A DNA stretch of 64,000 nucleotides, taken from NCBI GenBank assembly GCA_028023455.1, contig JAQFVV010012405.1:7153334-7217333 (forward strand), in the 5' to 3' direction. A program made the position numbers and the translations under genes. The notes beneath the pieces are model-generated. The model made no database searches and had not been told where the DNA came from. It saw only the letters and a program-made list of their open reading frames with translations. Source of the DNA: Epiperipatus broadwayi (Eukaryota > Onychophora > Udeonychophora > Euonychophora > Peripatidae). Of this stretch, positions 22,061 through 33,503 are shown piece after piece (position 1 is the first letter of the stretch; every line of letters begins with the position of its first letter).

Positions 22061-24630
22061 ATTAAAAGTGCTTTTGGTGGGATTAAAATTGTTTTTAATC
22101 AAGACAGATTGAAAACAGTTACTGTGTTTTTATCACCTCAAGAGTAAAAAAGATTAGACAGTTTGAAAACAGTCTGAAATGTGTTGTTATCACCCCCAAT
22201 CCAAGTCTACATAAGGCTTGGATAAAAAAAAATTATTTAGTTTGGATAGTAATTTTTTTGAAGACAGTTCTTGTCTTAATATTTTTGTGAAGCAGTTGGC
22301 TGGCAAAATTGGAGTTTAAAGAGTTATGAAAATAAACATTTCTCCCATAAAGATGTAGCTAAAGTCACACCAGTATATCCAGAAGTAAGCAGTCTACTAG
22401 TTCTATATACTGGAGTTTTGATTCATGTGAAGACTGTATCAACTTAAAATGGATCAATTAACCTGTACAAATGTGTTCTACAAGACAGTTTGTTGGCCTA
22501 AAGCTCATCAAACCCTAGACAGAAGGAAGAATGTCAACCATACCTGAATTATACTTTTCCCTGATGGTGACAACAAGCCTGGATTATTCTTTTCTGTTGG
22601 ACCAAAAATCCAAGCTTACCAAGAGAAAGCTTGAAGAATTGGTATCCATCTGCTATTTCACCTATATGCAGAGAGAAGTACAGATAAATATATATATATA
22701 CAATGGTGAATAGTGTTATATATAATGTGAACAAAATTTTAAATAAGTTTTTTTTTAATAATTTATTCAAAAATGACATTCTAAAAAAGTAAGATATATA
22801 TTATAGAATAGTATTATCTTAAATTGTTTAATTAAACTATATTTTTTAAAAAAGAGTAACACAAATAAATAACTCTACTTGACTTTAAAAAAAATCTAAG
22901 AATCAGAATTAACATTTCAAAGCTATTTTAAAACTTTTAGAGAAGCTACCTATGATGACTATAACTATGTACAGAAAGAATTATTATATTTTAAAAGAAA
23001 AAACAGACTTCAAAAATATTTTAAACAAAAAAAAGAGAAAAGATTAACATTTTAAATTTAAAATCCTGTCAACAATTAATCAATCAAAACAATTACCTAA
23101 AAAAGAAAAAAAAAGACTTCATTTTTTAATGAAAAATAAAACTTTTTATGAAAGTATTTATAATTAATTTATATCATATATAATTTTATTTATACACTTT
23201 ATATGCATGCATTTATATGAAAAATATTTTTTAATAATTTTATTTTGACAAAAATGGATTATATGATATAGACATCAATGTGGGCCTACAATTATGTTTA
23301 TTAATCAAGCAATTAATTATGGAAAGTATAGTTTGAATAACTTTTATTATTTTGTCAAATCAAAAATATCAAATAATGTAAACAGCAGTGTGTGCATAAA
23401 TGGTTAAATGCACACACATATATGTAAAATTTTAATCAAATTTTGTTTTATGTCTTGATTGAAATATATCCAAATGTACTGCATATCTGTGTGCATATAT
23501 ATACACATAGCAATGAGTGTCATATAGACATGTATAGGTAAATTTTAATCATTTATAGTATTTGTATATAACTTAACATTTTTATAATTATGTTATGACT
23601 ATTGAAATATGTCCAGAAGTTATATAGCATGTCTGTGTGTGGATATATATGTGTTGTATATGAACATATTGTAAATCAGTGTAATAACTTGAATTTTTTA
23701 GTAATTTTGTAAATCACAAATGTGATAGTGTTATTTATGTATATTAATCAAAATCAGAAGGCTACTTGACATGTGAATAGCCTTATTTTAGAGATGTTAT
23801 TATATTTTTATTGTTATTAATAAACTTGCATTTTATTATTAAAATTATTCCAGTGAACTTAGTTGTAAAGTTTTAGAATATTATGTATTGCATCATTATC
23901 TTGATCACTGTAACAGTAATAGAACTTATGTTCTCTGAGCTAGATTTGTACATAATGGTCTGATTATATGAATGAGGATATATTTAGTGCTTAAGGGGCA
24001 TCCACTGATGGTCATTCATCATATTGATTGGTTCATAAGATTATATTCTTTAAGTTTCCTGCATTACATTTTATTTAGTTTAGTCTATTAGAATTTGTTT
24101 ATAGTTAGCCAGTACACCAATGGTACTAAGTGGCTAGAGCATTGATGATGATCAGCATGTTTTAAAATCCTAGCATTATTGTTTATGTATTCTGATGGAT
24201 GGCACTATGTTGTTGCACTCAAGTTAATATTTAAATAATTGTCCCAAGCTGGCAAAGGCTAAATAGTTGACCTGGTCTACAGAAGACCCATTTCCAATCC
24301 AGTTACCAGGTTGATTGTTGATTTATTTTTTGTTGTATTGATTTATTTTGATGAATGAGTATTACTTATATTATACTTTTTATAAAGCTGGTGGATGTAT
24401 AGTTAATCATAATGTCTCTAAGAAGTGACTGGCCAATTTCTGAGAGATCTCATAATCTCATGCTCTCCTGTATATATAACTTTGCTTATATACCTCTTGA
24501 ATATATAACATCTCTCCTTGAATATATAAAATTGCTGCTATATTTTTTGATAATAAACATTACTTTATTATTTTAATCTAATATCTTTAAATATTAAACT
24601 TTATTTGAAATATTTTTCCATCACCATCTA
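22061..24630. other. AT-rich intron, no gene supported
   Basis: The small frames at 22531-22713 (+) and 22549-22779 (-) overlap the same segment and have no domain. The 22374-22670 stretch is less AT-rich and apparently single-copy, but I cannot assign it. Confidence 0.4.
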
Positions 24631-24640
24631 CCCCATACTG

Positions 24641-24644
<4 letters not shown>

Positions 24645-24692
<48 letters not shown>
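24645..24692. repeat. TA microsatellite
   Basis: Uninterrupted TA dinucleotides visible directly. Confidence 0.9.
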
Positions 24693-24693
<1 letters not shown>

Positions 24694-24699
24694 TGTATA

Positions 24700-24860
24700 A
24701 TTGATGCGTATACCTGGTATACTTATAATCAGGGTTCAAGGCTATTCTGATTACAATTATTTTCAAGAGTCGTAGAATTTCTCTTATAAATAGTTGACTA
24801 TAACCATCCAATATTGATCAATAAATGTATATCCAACTATTCTTAGAAGGTAAAACACTA
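24700..24860. repeat. SINE-like family S2, copy 2
   Basis: GGGTTCAAGGC (B-box-like) followed by CATCCAATATTGATCAATAAATG, the shared tail block of family S2. Confidence 0.45.
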
Positions 24861-25007
24861 ATGATAAATCACTCATATTCTTGTTGCTTAGAAATTAGCA
24901 ATCTGAATGAATACTTGCCTTTTTCTTTTCAATTTTTTACTATGATAATCATTGGAGAGGTTTTTGTCCTAATTTGGACTATTTATTACAAAGTTTAATA
25001 TATATAT

Positions 25008-25300
25008 ATGAGGTTTGAACACAGACTTTCACCACCCCTTCAGCCATCCATTCTAGATCATACAACATATACATATAATCTCATAATGTAAAAAAGAAAA
25101 ATAATCTCTAATATATATATTTTGTGTTAAACCATCACTTCTTAGTTGGTCCAGATCATCATCTCCCACATATTTATATATAATCAGCACAAAATATGTA
25201 TATTGGAGATCATTTTTCACATGTGTTAATCATATGTATCAGTTGTATTAGATAGAATAGATGGCTGAAGGAACATTGAAAGTCTGTGTTTATATCTAGA
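25008..25300. repeat. Foldback element with B-box arms
   Basis: The arm starting GAGGTTTGAACACAGACTTT (25010) is complementary to the end GAAAGTCTGTGTTTATATCT (about 25272-25295), around an AT-rich spacer of about 150 bp that shares blocks with F1 (TCTTAGTTGGTCCAGAT). Bounded on the right by a TA run. No clear TSD. Confidence 0.65.
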
Positions 25301-25304
25301 CTTC

Positions 25305-25336
<32 letters not shown>

Positions 25337-25339
<3 letters not shown>

Positions 25340-25826
25340 TGATGAAGCATGACTTTTTTAGGAATGGAAGCACACTACATAATCTTTTTTTATAATGTTT
25401 TTATTTTACTTGCCCCAACAATTTTTAAGTAATAGCTAATATGTACATATTAAATACATTTAGAAAAATCTGGAACTCTTTTATCTTTTAATAAGACCTT
25501 GATTAGTTTAAATATAAATACCACATTATTAATATATTTTTTACCTTCTCAATTCTTTTAACATTCTTAAAAGTTTTAACTGTAAATTACATCTTAGCAT
25601 TTTTTGAACTTCTTATAATCAATGAGGATACAAGAATGAATTAATTGAGTTCATTCCATATGCATATAAAAACAATTTGACTGTTGATATTCCATTCTAA
25701 AAATAAGTGAAAAAAAATTGAAAGTGAATTTTTTAAATTGAATTTTAATTAAAGCTTTTGAAAGTTTTTAGTGAATTTTTCTATGGAAGCACTCATTCTA
25801 TTTAATACATGGTTGCTTTGTCACTG
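25337..25826. mobile_element. hAT-like MITE
   Basis: Begins CAGTGATGAAGCAT and ends with the complement of CAGTGACAAAGCAAC, i.e. imperfect terminal inverted repeats of about 15-20 bp starting CAGTG. It sits inside a TA run that would give an ATATATAT 8-bp duplication, as expected for hAT, but TSD calling in TA repeats is unreliable. No transposase. Confidence 0.42.
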
Positions 25827-25844
25827 ATATATATATATATATAT

Positions 25845-26165
25845 AATCAAAATTACCTCAAATTCACTACTAAACCAGAGTATCCAAAAAAAAAAAAAAA
25901 AAACTAAATCACAATGAATGATCGCACTATTAATTTTGATGAGGGTAAGGTTGTCTTCTCTAAAAGAAATGAAATAAAAAAAAAATTAAAGAACTTTTAT
26001 TATTACAAATTTATGATTCCTAAGTAATTTAATATTAAGTGTAAGTGGGATGAAAGTGGAATTGTGGGTAATATTTAATATAAATTTGTTATCTTTTAGT
26101 CCTTTACACTTGAGAAATCTGGTTTAGTTGTGAATTTGGGATAATTTTGATGATTTTATTGACTA
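25845..26165 (+). pseudogene. Penelope-like element 3' fragment
   Basis: Read in mixed frames this gives a TINFDE stretch, an RNEIK stretch and WDESGIVGN, matching the C-terminus of the Penelope-type protein seen in full at 58954-59160. Flanking sequence also matches that copy (TTTACACTTGAGAA, TTTATTGACTAGTTTAGCTT). Interrupted by stops and an A-run. Confidence 0.62.
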
Positions 26166-26181
26166 GTTTAGCTTTTATTTT

Positions 26182-26345
26182 GGGTTAAACCATGTGTTGG
26201 TTTTGATTAATTCCCAAGATTTCAACAAAAAAGTTTTTGGGGTTTAACCGTGTGTTGATTTTGATTAATTTCCAATGTTTATTTCAGGGAAATATTGGGA
26301 ATTAATCAAAACTAACACACAGTTTAACCCAAATCATATAACTGT
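26182..26345. repeat. Hairpin with internal direct repeat
   Basis: GGGTTTAACC...GTTGATTTTGATTAATT (26238-26280) pairs with AATTAATCAAAACTAACACAC...GTTTAACCC (about 26292-26331). A diverged direct copy of the left arm lies just before it (26182-26217). Confidence 0.7.
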
Positions 26346-26379
26346 GAATACATTAAATATAATATAATTAATATATAAT

Positions 26380-26470
26380 ATATATTCCATCTTTATTGTT
26401 AAAAGGAGGTTGCCATGACAACAGATTGAAATTGTTGATTGTTATTGATATTAGGATTGTCGAAGTGTTG
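26380..26470 (-). repeat. Dispersed repeat R, copy 2
   Basis: CATCTTTATTGTTAAAAGGA then GACAACAGATTGAAATTGTT is the reverse of the block at 43935-43995. Confidence 0.6.
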
Positions 26471-27224
26471 ACTGGATTTTAATGATTTTACAGAAAACAG
26501 TTAATCTAAGTTCATTTCTGTGATAAATAAGATTCATTATGGTGACTATTGTATTAATAATTTAACTAATATAATGTAGTTATTATTTCTTTTTATTGAT
26601 TTGATGACATATTTTATTTTTGATTTAAAATATGTGGAATTTCAATTGATATTATTGTGTAGGTTACTTTGTTTTAGGTGTTTTATTTCTATAATTATCT
26701 ATAGAAATTTTCCATATATTTTAAGATGCCCTTTATGTAACAGTGCCAGCTTTTATTCTTATTTCTAAAATTAATTTTCTTCAAATAATAAGATATTTTA
26801 TATCTTGGAGACTTAGTTTTCATTATATTCTTATGTCATCATTAATTGATTTGTATATCTTTTTGTAGAACCCTTAACATTAATTATTTTCAAATATTTA
26901 ATTATTTTTGTATTTCTTCTTTCTTGAATGCACTACATTCTCTTAGTATTAAAAAATTCACAAGTATTTAGTAATGCATTTGCTGTCCTGTTGCTTTTAC
27001 TTTAGTCTGAGCCATTTTCTATGTTTCTATTTTTAATTAATTGAAATACTTATGTAGATTAGGAATATACATTAAATCTTTTTAATAACTTTCATATGTT
27101 ATTGTGATTTAAAATATACAATAGGACCATTGTATTCACTTCATTTGATTTTACGTGCTATTAAAGATATTAAAATGTATCAAAAAGTCTTAATATGCAT
27201 TTTAACATGTACATATCATTTCAA
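26471..27224. other. AT-rich intron, no gene seen
   Basis: No supported feature between repeat R and LINE copy D. Confidence 0.5.
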
Positions 27225-29207
27225 TGAGCATTGATCCACTTCAGGATGAAGATCTCTCCAAGTTTAGTCCAAATTTCTTTAAACCATTGCTTCCTTATTT
27301 CATCCATTGATCTTACATGTGGTCTGTTTCTAAGTCTTTTACAATCTCTTGGCCCCAGTTTAACACTTTAACTATCCATATATTATAATCTCCTCTAATA
27401 ACATGTCCAGCTTCCAGCTTCATTTAAATCTCATAATTCTTTCAGTGTTGTCAATGTTTGTTCTTTAACCCACATATTTCATGTTTGGTCCCTTTTCGTT
27501 ACTCCTAAAATATATCTCTCAAAGCTTTGTTGTGCAGCATGAAATCTGAGTATTGCTCTAATGTTCAAATTTCAGATCAAAAATAAGAACTAGTAAAACA
27601 CAGTTGCTAAAAACTTTTTTTTTCATATACATAGGATTATTCTCTGTTGATATTAATTAATTTCTAACAAAAACTCACCATTGAAGTTTAATTCTATGAG
27701 TAGTTTTATCTGTTCAAAATATTTGTAATTGTCAATTTCTTTTAATTCATGTTTATCAATATTTATTTTTTTCTTTTGAAAAAATTCATTGAACATTATT
27801 TTAATCTTCTCAGCATTTATCTTTAGTACTACTTCTCACTTTCACCTGATAACTTTTGCAGTATTTCATGTAGTCTGAAGAATTACTTGCTAAAACAGTC
27901 ACATCATTACAAAATCCAAATAATTTAAATAATGTTCCCTCAGCTTTTCATTTCAATTCTCAAAATATTTCTTGTAAAATTGCTGTAAAAGGATTATTCT
28001 TCTTAATATCAATCTAAATATTGCTGTTTCATTTTGATAAATATTCTTCAGAATATGACAATATTTTGGGTCTATATCTTGGTGTTCCACTGCTTCAATC
28101 ACTGTCAAAATCTTACAGAATCAAATGTCACTTTGATGGCAACTTATATTTATTGGTTCTTTTTATAATTTCTCTCAATACTTGGATATGATCTACTGTA
28201 CTAAAACCATTTTTAAATCCAGCTTGTTTTTTTTGGTTAGTTAAAATACAAAGTTTGCTATAGATGAGCTGTAATTTTCTTGATAAAAATTTTATATAAA
28301 ACAAATAAAAAACTAACACATTTGACATTTTTAATATCTTCTTTATCTTCTCTTTTAAATATCAATTTTACTGCTGTATTTTTCCAATCATCTGATATTT
28401 ACCAACAGTTTTTATTTTATTTTTTTCATCCATTTCTTTTAAGATATCAATTATAATTTCATCTTTTCTGGAGCTTTTATCTTCTTCATTGATTTTATTA
28501 CATACATCACTTTTTTTTATTTAAAATGCTGGGAAATTTAGATGTAATTTGGGGAGTACTATGTTTTATTGTTGTTGTTTATTATAATATGTAAAACTCT
28601 TCCTCATATTTTGTAATGTCCTTTCACTTTTTAGTAATTCCATCTTTTTTATTTATTGCAGAAATATTTTTTACATATTCATCTGTTCGTCATACATTGT
28701 CTTATCTCAATAGAAAATTTACTGGTAAATTGCTGTTGTTTTGTTTTTAGTACCAGTTCTCTTCATAGATCTTAATAAAATATCAGTTCTCTTCTTATTG
28801 ATTTCATTCATGTTGACCCATCTTCAAAATCAGTTAATATTTTAAACAATTTGCAAGTTATAAATTAATTTTATTTGTGTGTTTCTGAAGGTGAGAAATA
28901 TCAACTAGTGGGACTGGTTTTCTTATTTTTTTATCACTAGATTTGAATTAACACATATCTTACATTGAGTAAGTCTTGCCATCTTGAAATACATATTTTC
29001 TTTTAAGCAAAGTATTATCATTCTGCTATACCTTTATTTGGATGATTCCATATACATTTCCATTTGGATGTTTTGTCAAAGAAAGAATTCATTATATTCA
29101 ACTATTTTATTTCTGAAAACTTCACAAATCTGTGTCCTTTCTTATTTCTATTACAATACCCAACCTTTCAATTTTTATCTTACAAATCTAAAATGATGTT
29201 TAATCTG

Positions 29208-29307
29208 TCAAGTATTAGTGGTCGAGTGGTCAGCACAGCTGCCTTACAAGTAGTTGTCCCGGGTTCACCCATTCGCTTCCCAGCGATGCTTTGACACATA
29301 AAAAAAA
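29208..29307 (+). mobile_element. tRNA-Ala-like SINE, copy 3 (13-bp TSD, A-tail)
   Basis: TSD GATGTTTAATCTG at 29195-29207 and 29308-29320. Plus-strand tRNA-like unit with box A TGGTCGAGTGGTCAGC, a cloverleaf-like anticodon stem around CTGCCTTACAAG, a GGGTTC box B region, and an A-tail of about eight A. Excision restores the LINE copy D reading AATGATGTTTAATCTGATC. It is the clearest example of the family. Confidence 0.9.
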
Positions 29308-30011
29308 GATGTTTAATCTGATCAACTATATAAAAATCTTTTACTTCATAACAATTAGAATTTGGGGGGTTATTTTTCTTTAAGATGAATAAATCATCTT
29401 ATCCCTCTTATATCATATTCGTCAATCTTCATAATATTGTTCTTCAACTTTTTATTTATAATGAATTCTGTTTCACTTTTGCTTTAAAAAAATTCTGCCA
29501 TGTAATAAAGTACATGCTCACTTTTTTTAATCAGTTGTCTCTTAACTTGATAAATACAAAAATGTCCCATTTTATATTAGAGAGTTGTTCTTCCAATTCA
29601 TACAACCATTTTTTATTTGAAAGTGTTCTGCAATTGAAAGTATCTGAATAAAAGATTATCACCAAATGGCACAGTGGATCTGCAATCAAGGTTTCTTAGT
29701 ATTCTCCACTTTTGGCCATCAACTACTTCCCTGGCTGAATTATAATTTACTTTTATCTATCATGATTGTAAACATCTATTTACAGAAAGTTCATTTACAC
29801 ACACATTCATCTTGCCTTCAAGAAAAGTCAATTCATGTTTTCATTAAGTACTATATGACATCTGAGAAGAAAGAGCGTCTATTTTTGATTTTAACAGCAA
29901 TAAACTCACTACAATGACTGGTGTATATTGTTGAATAGCCCACCTATATTCATTTAATTATAACATTGTACTTATTTAACATGATACTCTTGTCATATAC
30001 CAATGAAATAC

Positions 30012-30580
30012 TCCAAAAAAACTGAATCAAGCCATTATGAAAAGTATAACTGTATAGATATATTCTCACTTAATAAGACTTGATTTATCTTTCAGTGAAT
30101 TCTCAACAAAAGCGTAGTACAAAATTAATTAACTAACTGCACCAGGAACAGGATGAATATATAGTTTATAAAATATGCAAATTTACTGCAGTCAGAAATG
30201 TAAATTATAAAAGTCAGATGTTCCATCTTTTTGGACAAAGAGATGCAAGATTCCTTCCTGTTGACTGTAAAAGAAAGTTTAAGGAAACATCGGTTATTGC
30301 AAATGCCCCAAATACAATCAACAGGAAGGAGACTTGCATCCTTTTGTCAAAAAAACTGAACATCTGATTTTTATAATTTCCATTTCTCACTGCAATAATT
30401 TGCATATTTTATAAACTATATATTCATCTTGCTACCAGCGCAGTGAGTTAATTAATTTTGCATTATGATTTTGGCGAGAATTCGTCGAAAGTTAACTCAA
30501 TGCTGTTAAGTGAGAATATATCTCTATACGGTTATATCTTTTTATAGTAGCTTAACTCAGCTCAAGTTTTTTCGGAATAT
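30012..30580. repeat. Long palindrome (about 250-bp arms) in LINE copy D UTR
   Basis: The left arm from about 30012 (CCAAAAAAACTGAATCAAG) pairs with the right arm ending at about 30577 (CTCAAGTTTTTTCGGAAT). The two arms include matching blocks ATATTCTCACTTAA and GCATATTTTATAAACTATAT. The spacer is about 70 bp at 30262-30330. It interrupts the LINE 5' UTR; the TSD was not resolved. Confidence 0.8.
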
Positions 30581-30710
30581 TAATCATATAGTAATAACAT
30601 TACAATGACAACGAAAATTGGAGTGAATATTAAATATTTGTCTTGCTCAGTTTTTTTTAAGACCTTGAAGATGAATCAATGGATTCGTTTCAGTTAAATG
30701 TAAACTCGTT

Positions 30711-31420
30711 CCCCCAATATATGTGCTTAGAGATCACCAATAATTTTTTTATTAACTATAAATCATAGCTATAATTGACATCATAGAATTAGGGATAGAA
30801 ACCTTTCCGTTACCACAAAGATAAGTTTAATTTTGCAAGCTATTTCAAATAAAATGAAATATATAAACTGCTAAGAAGTTTTTAATAAATTTAATTGTTT
30901 TTAATAAATGTATGGAATATATGCATTTAATTTTGAGATTATACACTTTAAAACATCATTAAAAGTAATTAACAAAAAATTAAAAGCATTATGATGCAGT
31001 TATAATAAGTTAAGAGAGAGAATATACATGTTTTCACATATGCTGGTAAGGCTAGATTATTTTTGCGTTGACTGTTTTTATATACACTGATGGACAGTAT
31101 GCAGATATGAATATGTTCACTCAATCTCTCTTTCTTTCTTGAAAATATATATATTGTACTTTTTGTAATGGGGGTTTATGATGATAAAATGCTAAAGATA
31201 TAAAGCCTAAGTGATGTTAAATGTGTAGCTTTCAAGCATTCTTGCTTGCAAGATATGTATAGCCATTCAAAATAAGTCATAGATCACATGACCCTATTCT
31301 CTTAAGCTTGTAAGTTATAAACAATGAGAAATTGCCAATCCTCATTGTTTATGTATAGCCATTTTTTGTCGTGTGATTATAGCCATAGAGTCAGTAGTTA
31401 TATTGTGAATTAAACAATTA
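30711..31420. other. AT-rich intron, no gene seen
   Basis: Contains a short direct-repeat/inverted pair around CAATCCTCATTGTTTATGTATAGCCATT (about 31335-31365). No coding. Confidence 0.45.
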
Positions 31421-31434
31421 CAATTTAATTGTTT

Positions 31435-31521
31435 GTTTTTTTTTAATGTGTCAAAGCGTCGGCTGGGAAGCGAATCCCGGGACAACTGCTTGTAAAGCAG
31501 CTGTACTAACCACTCGGCCGC
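31435..31521 (-). mobile_element. tRNA-Ala-like SINE, copy 4 (14-bp TSD)
   Basis: TSD CAATTTAATTGTTT at 31421-31434 and 31522-31535. Antisense tRNA-like unit with GGCGGCCGAGTGGTTAGTAC read on the minus strand and a T-run at its left. Confidence 0.88.
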
Positions 31522-31535
31522 CAATTTAATTGTTT

Positions 31536-32110
31536 TTTGCAGTAGTAAATAATAATGTTATATATGATCATAATAACATTACTATGGTATACAAGACAAA
31601 AGAAAATTCTCATTATGATATAATAATCAAATACAGAAAGAAATTATTGATGTTCTGATTTATAGATTTTTATTCACATCCGGAGTTATTGAAATTATAG
31701 TCAGTGAATATGGAAAAACTACTGTATTCTTATAATATTATTATAATGCAACATTAAACCCAACATTATTAATAAAATATATTCATGGCTTTTGAAAAAT
31801 TAATAAAAATTTAAGCTTACATTATTATGTTTACTGAGAATGGATATTGTTATTGTTTATCCTATTGTCACTAAACATTTTAATAATACAAAGCAGCTTT
31901 ATTATTATATGATGTAGTTAAAACAGATTATGTTACAGTATGATAAACAATGACAGATAAACATATAATAATCAAACATTGTAAATTATTTGAGATATAA
32001 GAGGCATTGTTGGTAATGTGACAGTTTAATAACAAACTGTCCTGATTTGCTGACTATGACATGAGATAAATGTAGTGTACATACTTATAATCTATTAATA
32101 GGCACTGCAA
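31536..32110. other. AT-rich intron, no gene seen
   Basis: No supported feature. Confidence 0.5.
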
Positions 32111-32370
32111 GGCAAATCACTTTCTAACAATCCCTCATAGAAGAATAATGAAGGCGAAACGTGTATTTACTAATTGCTAGTTTATTCTTGCTTAATTATT
32201 TAATTAAAAGTGGTTGGATATCCATTTACTGATCAAAATTGAATGGTTATCAAAGATGGTTGTGGTTTGGCCATTTAAAAAACAAATCTAAACCTTACGA
32301 CAAATTTTTAAGTATACAAAATTTTGGTTCAAACCGAGGTCATAGCATGGCAGAAAGATGCCCTTCCTAT
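32111..32370 (-). repeat. SINE-like family S2, reverse copy, with decayed hammerhead-like end
   Basis: Minus strand: B-box-like GGTTTGAACC (about 32328-32340), then the shared block TTTTGATCAGTAAATGGATA (about 32215-32245). Further on, a region whose + strand reads TAGAAGA...GCGAAACGTGTA (32136-32167) looks like a hammerhead core with two core mismatches. Confidence 0.42.
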
Positions 32371-32510
32371 ATATTTATATTGACACAATAGTATTTTAAG
32401 ATTAATAAAATAAACACCCTATATTTAAGATGCGTTAACTATTAGTCCATTCATAGATTGACTACTTTACACAATTTATCATGTGCTGTTTTTTTTGGGT
32501 TTTTTTGCAG

Positions 32511-32787
32511 CAAGAAATTGTATTTCTCAAATCAGCTTTAAAAGAACAACATGATCAAAAAAAAAATGAAGTAGTCATCTTCCATGATGTTGGTGTGTCT
32601 ACTGGTCACAAAAGCATACGACATAGATCAGCACAAACACGTGAAGTTCCAGTTTATTTTATGAATTCAACTGAAATCTTGCATCATCGGTATTCTCCGC
32701 AGCCCAAATCCTGTAAAGATAATAATATAATTTTGAAAAATAGAGCCAATAAAGATTCACACCAGAGAGCTTCCAATGTAAAATACT
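32511..32787 (+). CDS. Host gene internal exon 2 (coiled-coil continuation)
   Basis: A long T-rich tract and TTGCAG precede the exon, and the donor is ACT|GTAAGT. The 277 bases are open from phase 0 and end in phase 1, giving about 92 residues. The first 15-20 (QEIVFLKSALKEQHDQKK) continue the heptad-like pattern of the previous exon. The remainder is polar, His/Ser/Arg-rich and probably disordered. There is no recognised domain, signal peptide or membrane segment. Long-tract acceptor, consensus donor and phase match to both neighbours make it one of the best-supported coding exons in the window. Confidence 0.72.
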
Positions 32788-33282
32788 GTAAGTACTTATT
32801 TTATTTTATACTTTAAATTGAAAATATGAATGTATGTGTAGCTTACTGTTAGGATATGAAAATATTTACCAGTTTCTTTAAGATTTCAAATGAAATAATA
32901 ATTGATTGCCTTATTTAATGTGTATTTAATGTTATGTTACCGATCTAAATATATATATAAATGTGTGTGTGCGTGTTTGTTACATATAAAGAACAGGGAA
33001 CTATTCTAATATTGTTAACAAATATTAAAAATCCTGGCATATCTGATAAATTGGAATGCCAAAATATATGCATATTATTCAAGCATGCACACACACAATA
33101 TCGTTTTTAGATTTCGTTAATTATATGTAATTAATTTTGCGTATATATATGTATTGATATTCTTTCTTTGATATTTTTGGTTTTCCATTCAGCTTAATAT
33201 TTTTTCGGTAAAGGATAGCAGCATATATATATAATATATGAATACAAGTACAATGTATATAGTGAATATGAATGTTATTTTG
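32788..33282. other. Start of large intron 2, no gene seen
   Basis: Begins with the GTAAGT donor of exon 2. AT-rich with short TA runs. Confidence 0.5.
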
Positions 33283-33503
33283 GGGGATTTAAACACACAC
33301 TTTCAACCTCTCTTCATTTATCCACTCCATCTTATATAACCGATAAACATGGACCAACTAATGAGTGCTGTTTTAATATGAAATACTTATATTGGAGATC
33401 ATTTTATATTTTTCACATATATGTAATCATATGAATCGGTTATATAAGATGAAGTGGATAGCTAAACAGAGCCTGAAAGTCTGTGTTCAAATTCCTTCTA
33501 ATT
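33283..33503. repeat. Foldback element with B-box arms
   Basis: The arm from 33283 (GGGGATTTAAACACACACTTTC) pairs with the end at about 33503 (GAAAGTCTGTGTTCAAATTCC). Arms of about 60-65 bp include CTTATATAACCGAT and its complement. Both outer ends read as a tRNA B-box-like GTTCAAATTCC. Confidence 0.75.

Larger units (their letters stand above)
27225..30710 (-). mobile_element. RTE-type LINE copy D, near full length, decayed
   Basis: Minus strand, from a 3' end near 27225 through RT (about 27900-28500), endonuclease (about 28900-29660) and 5' UTR (29660-29960, continuing 30580-30710). Interrupted by a tRNA-Ala SINE at 29208-29307 and a long palindrome in the UTR. Many stops; a short readable RT piece is at 28128-28328 (AGFKNGFSTVDHIQVLRE). 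Confidence 0.82.

Noticed and set aside
29213-29290. Functional tRNA-Ala gene
   Set aside because: Flanking TSD, A-tail and an imperfect T-arm show a SINE, and other copies have the same body.
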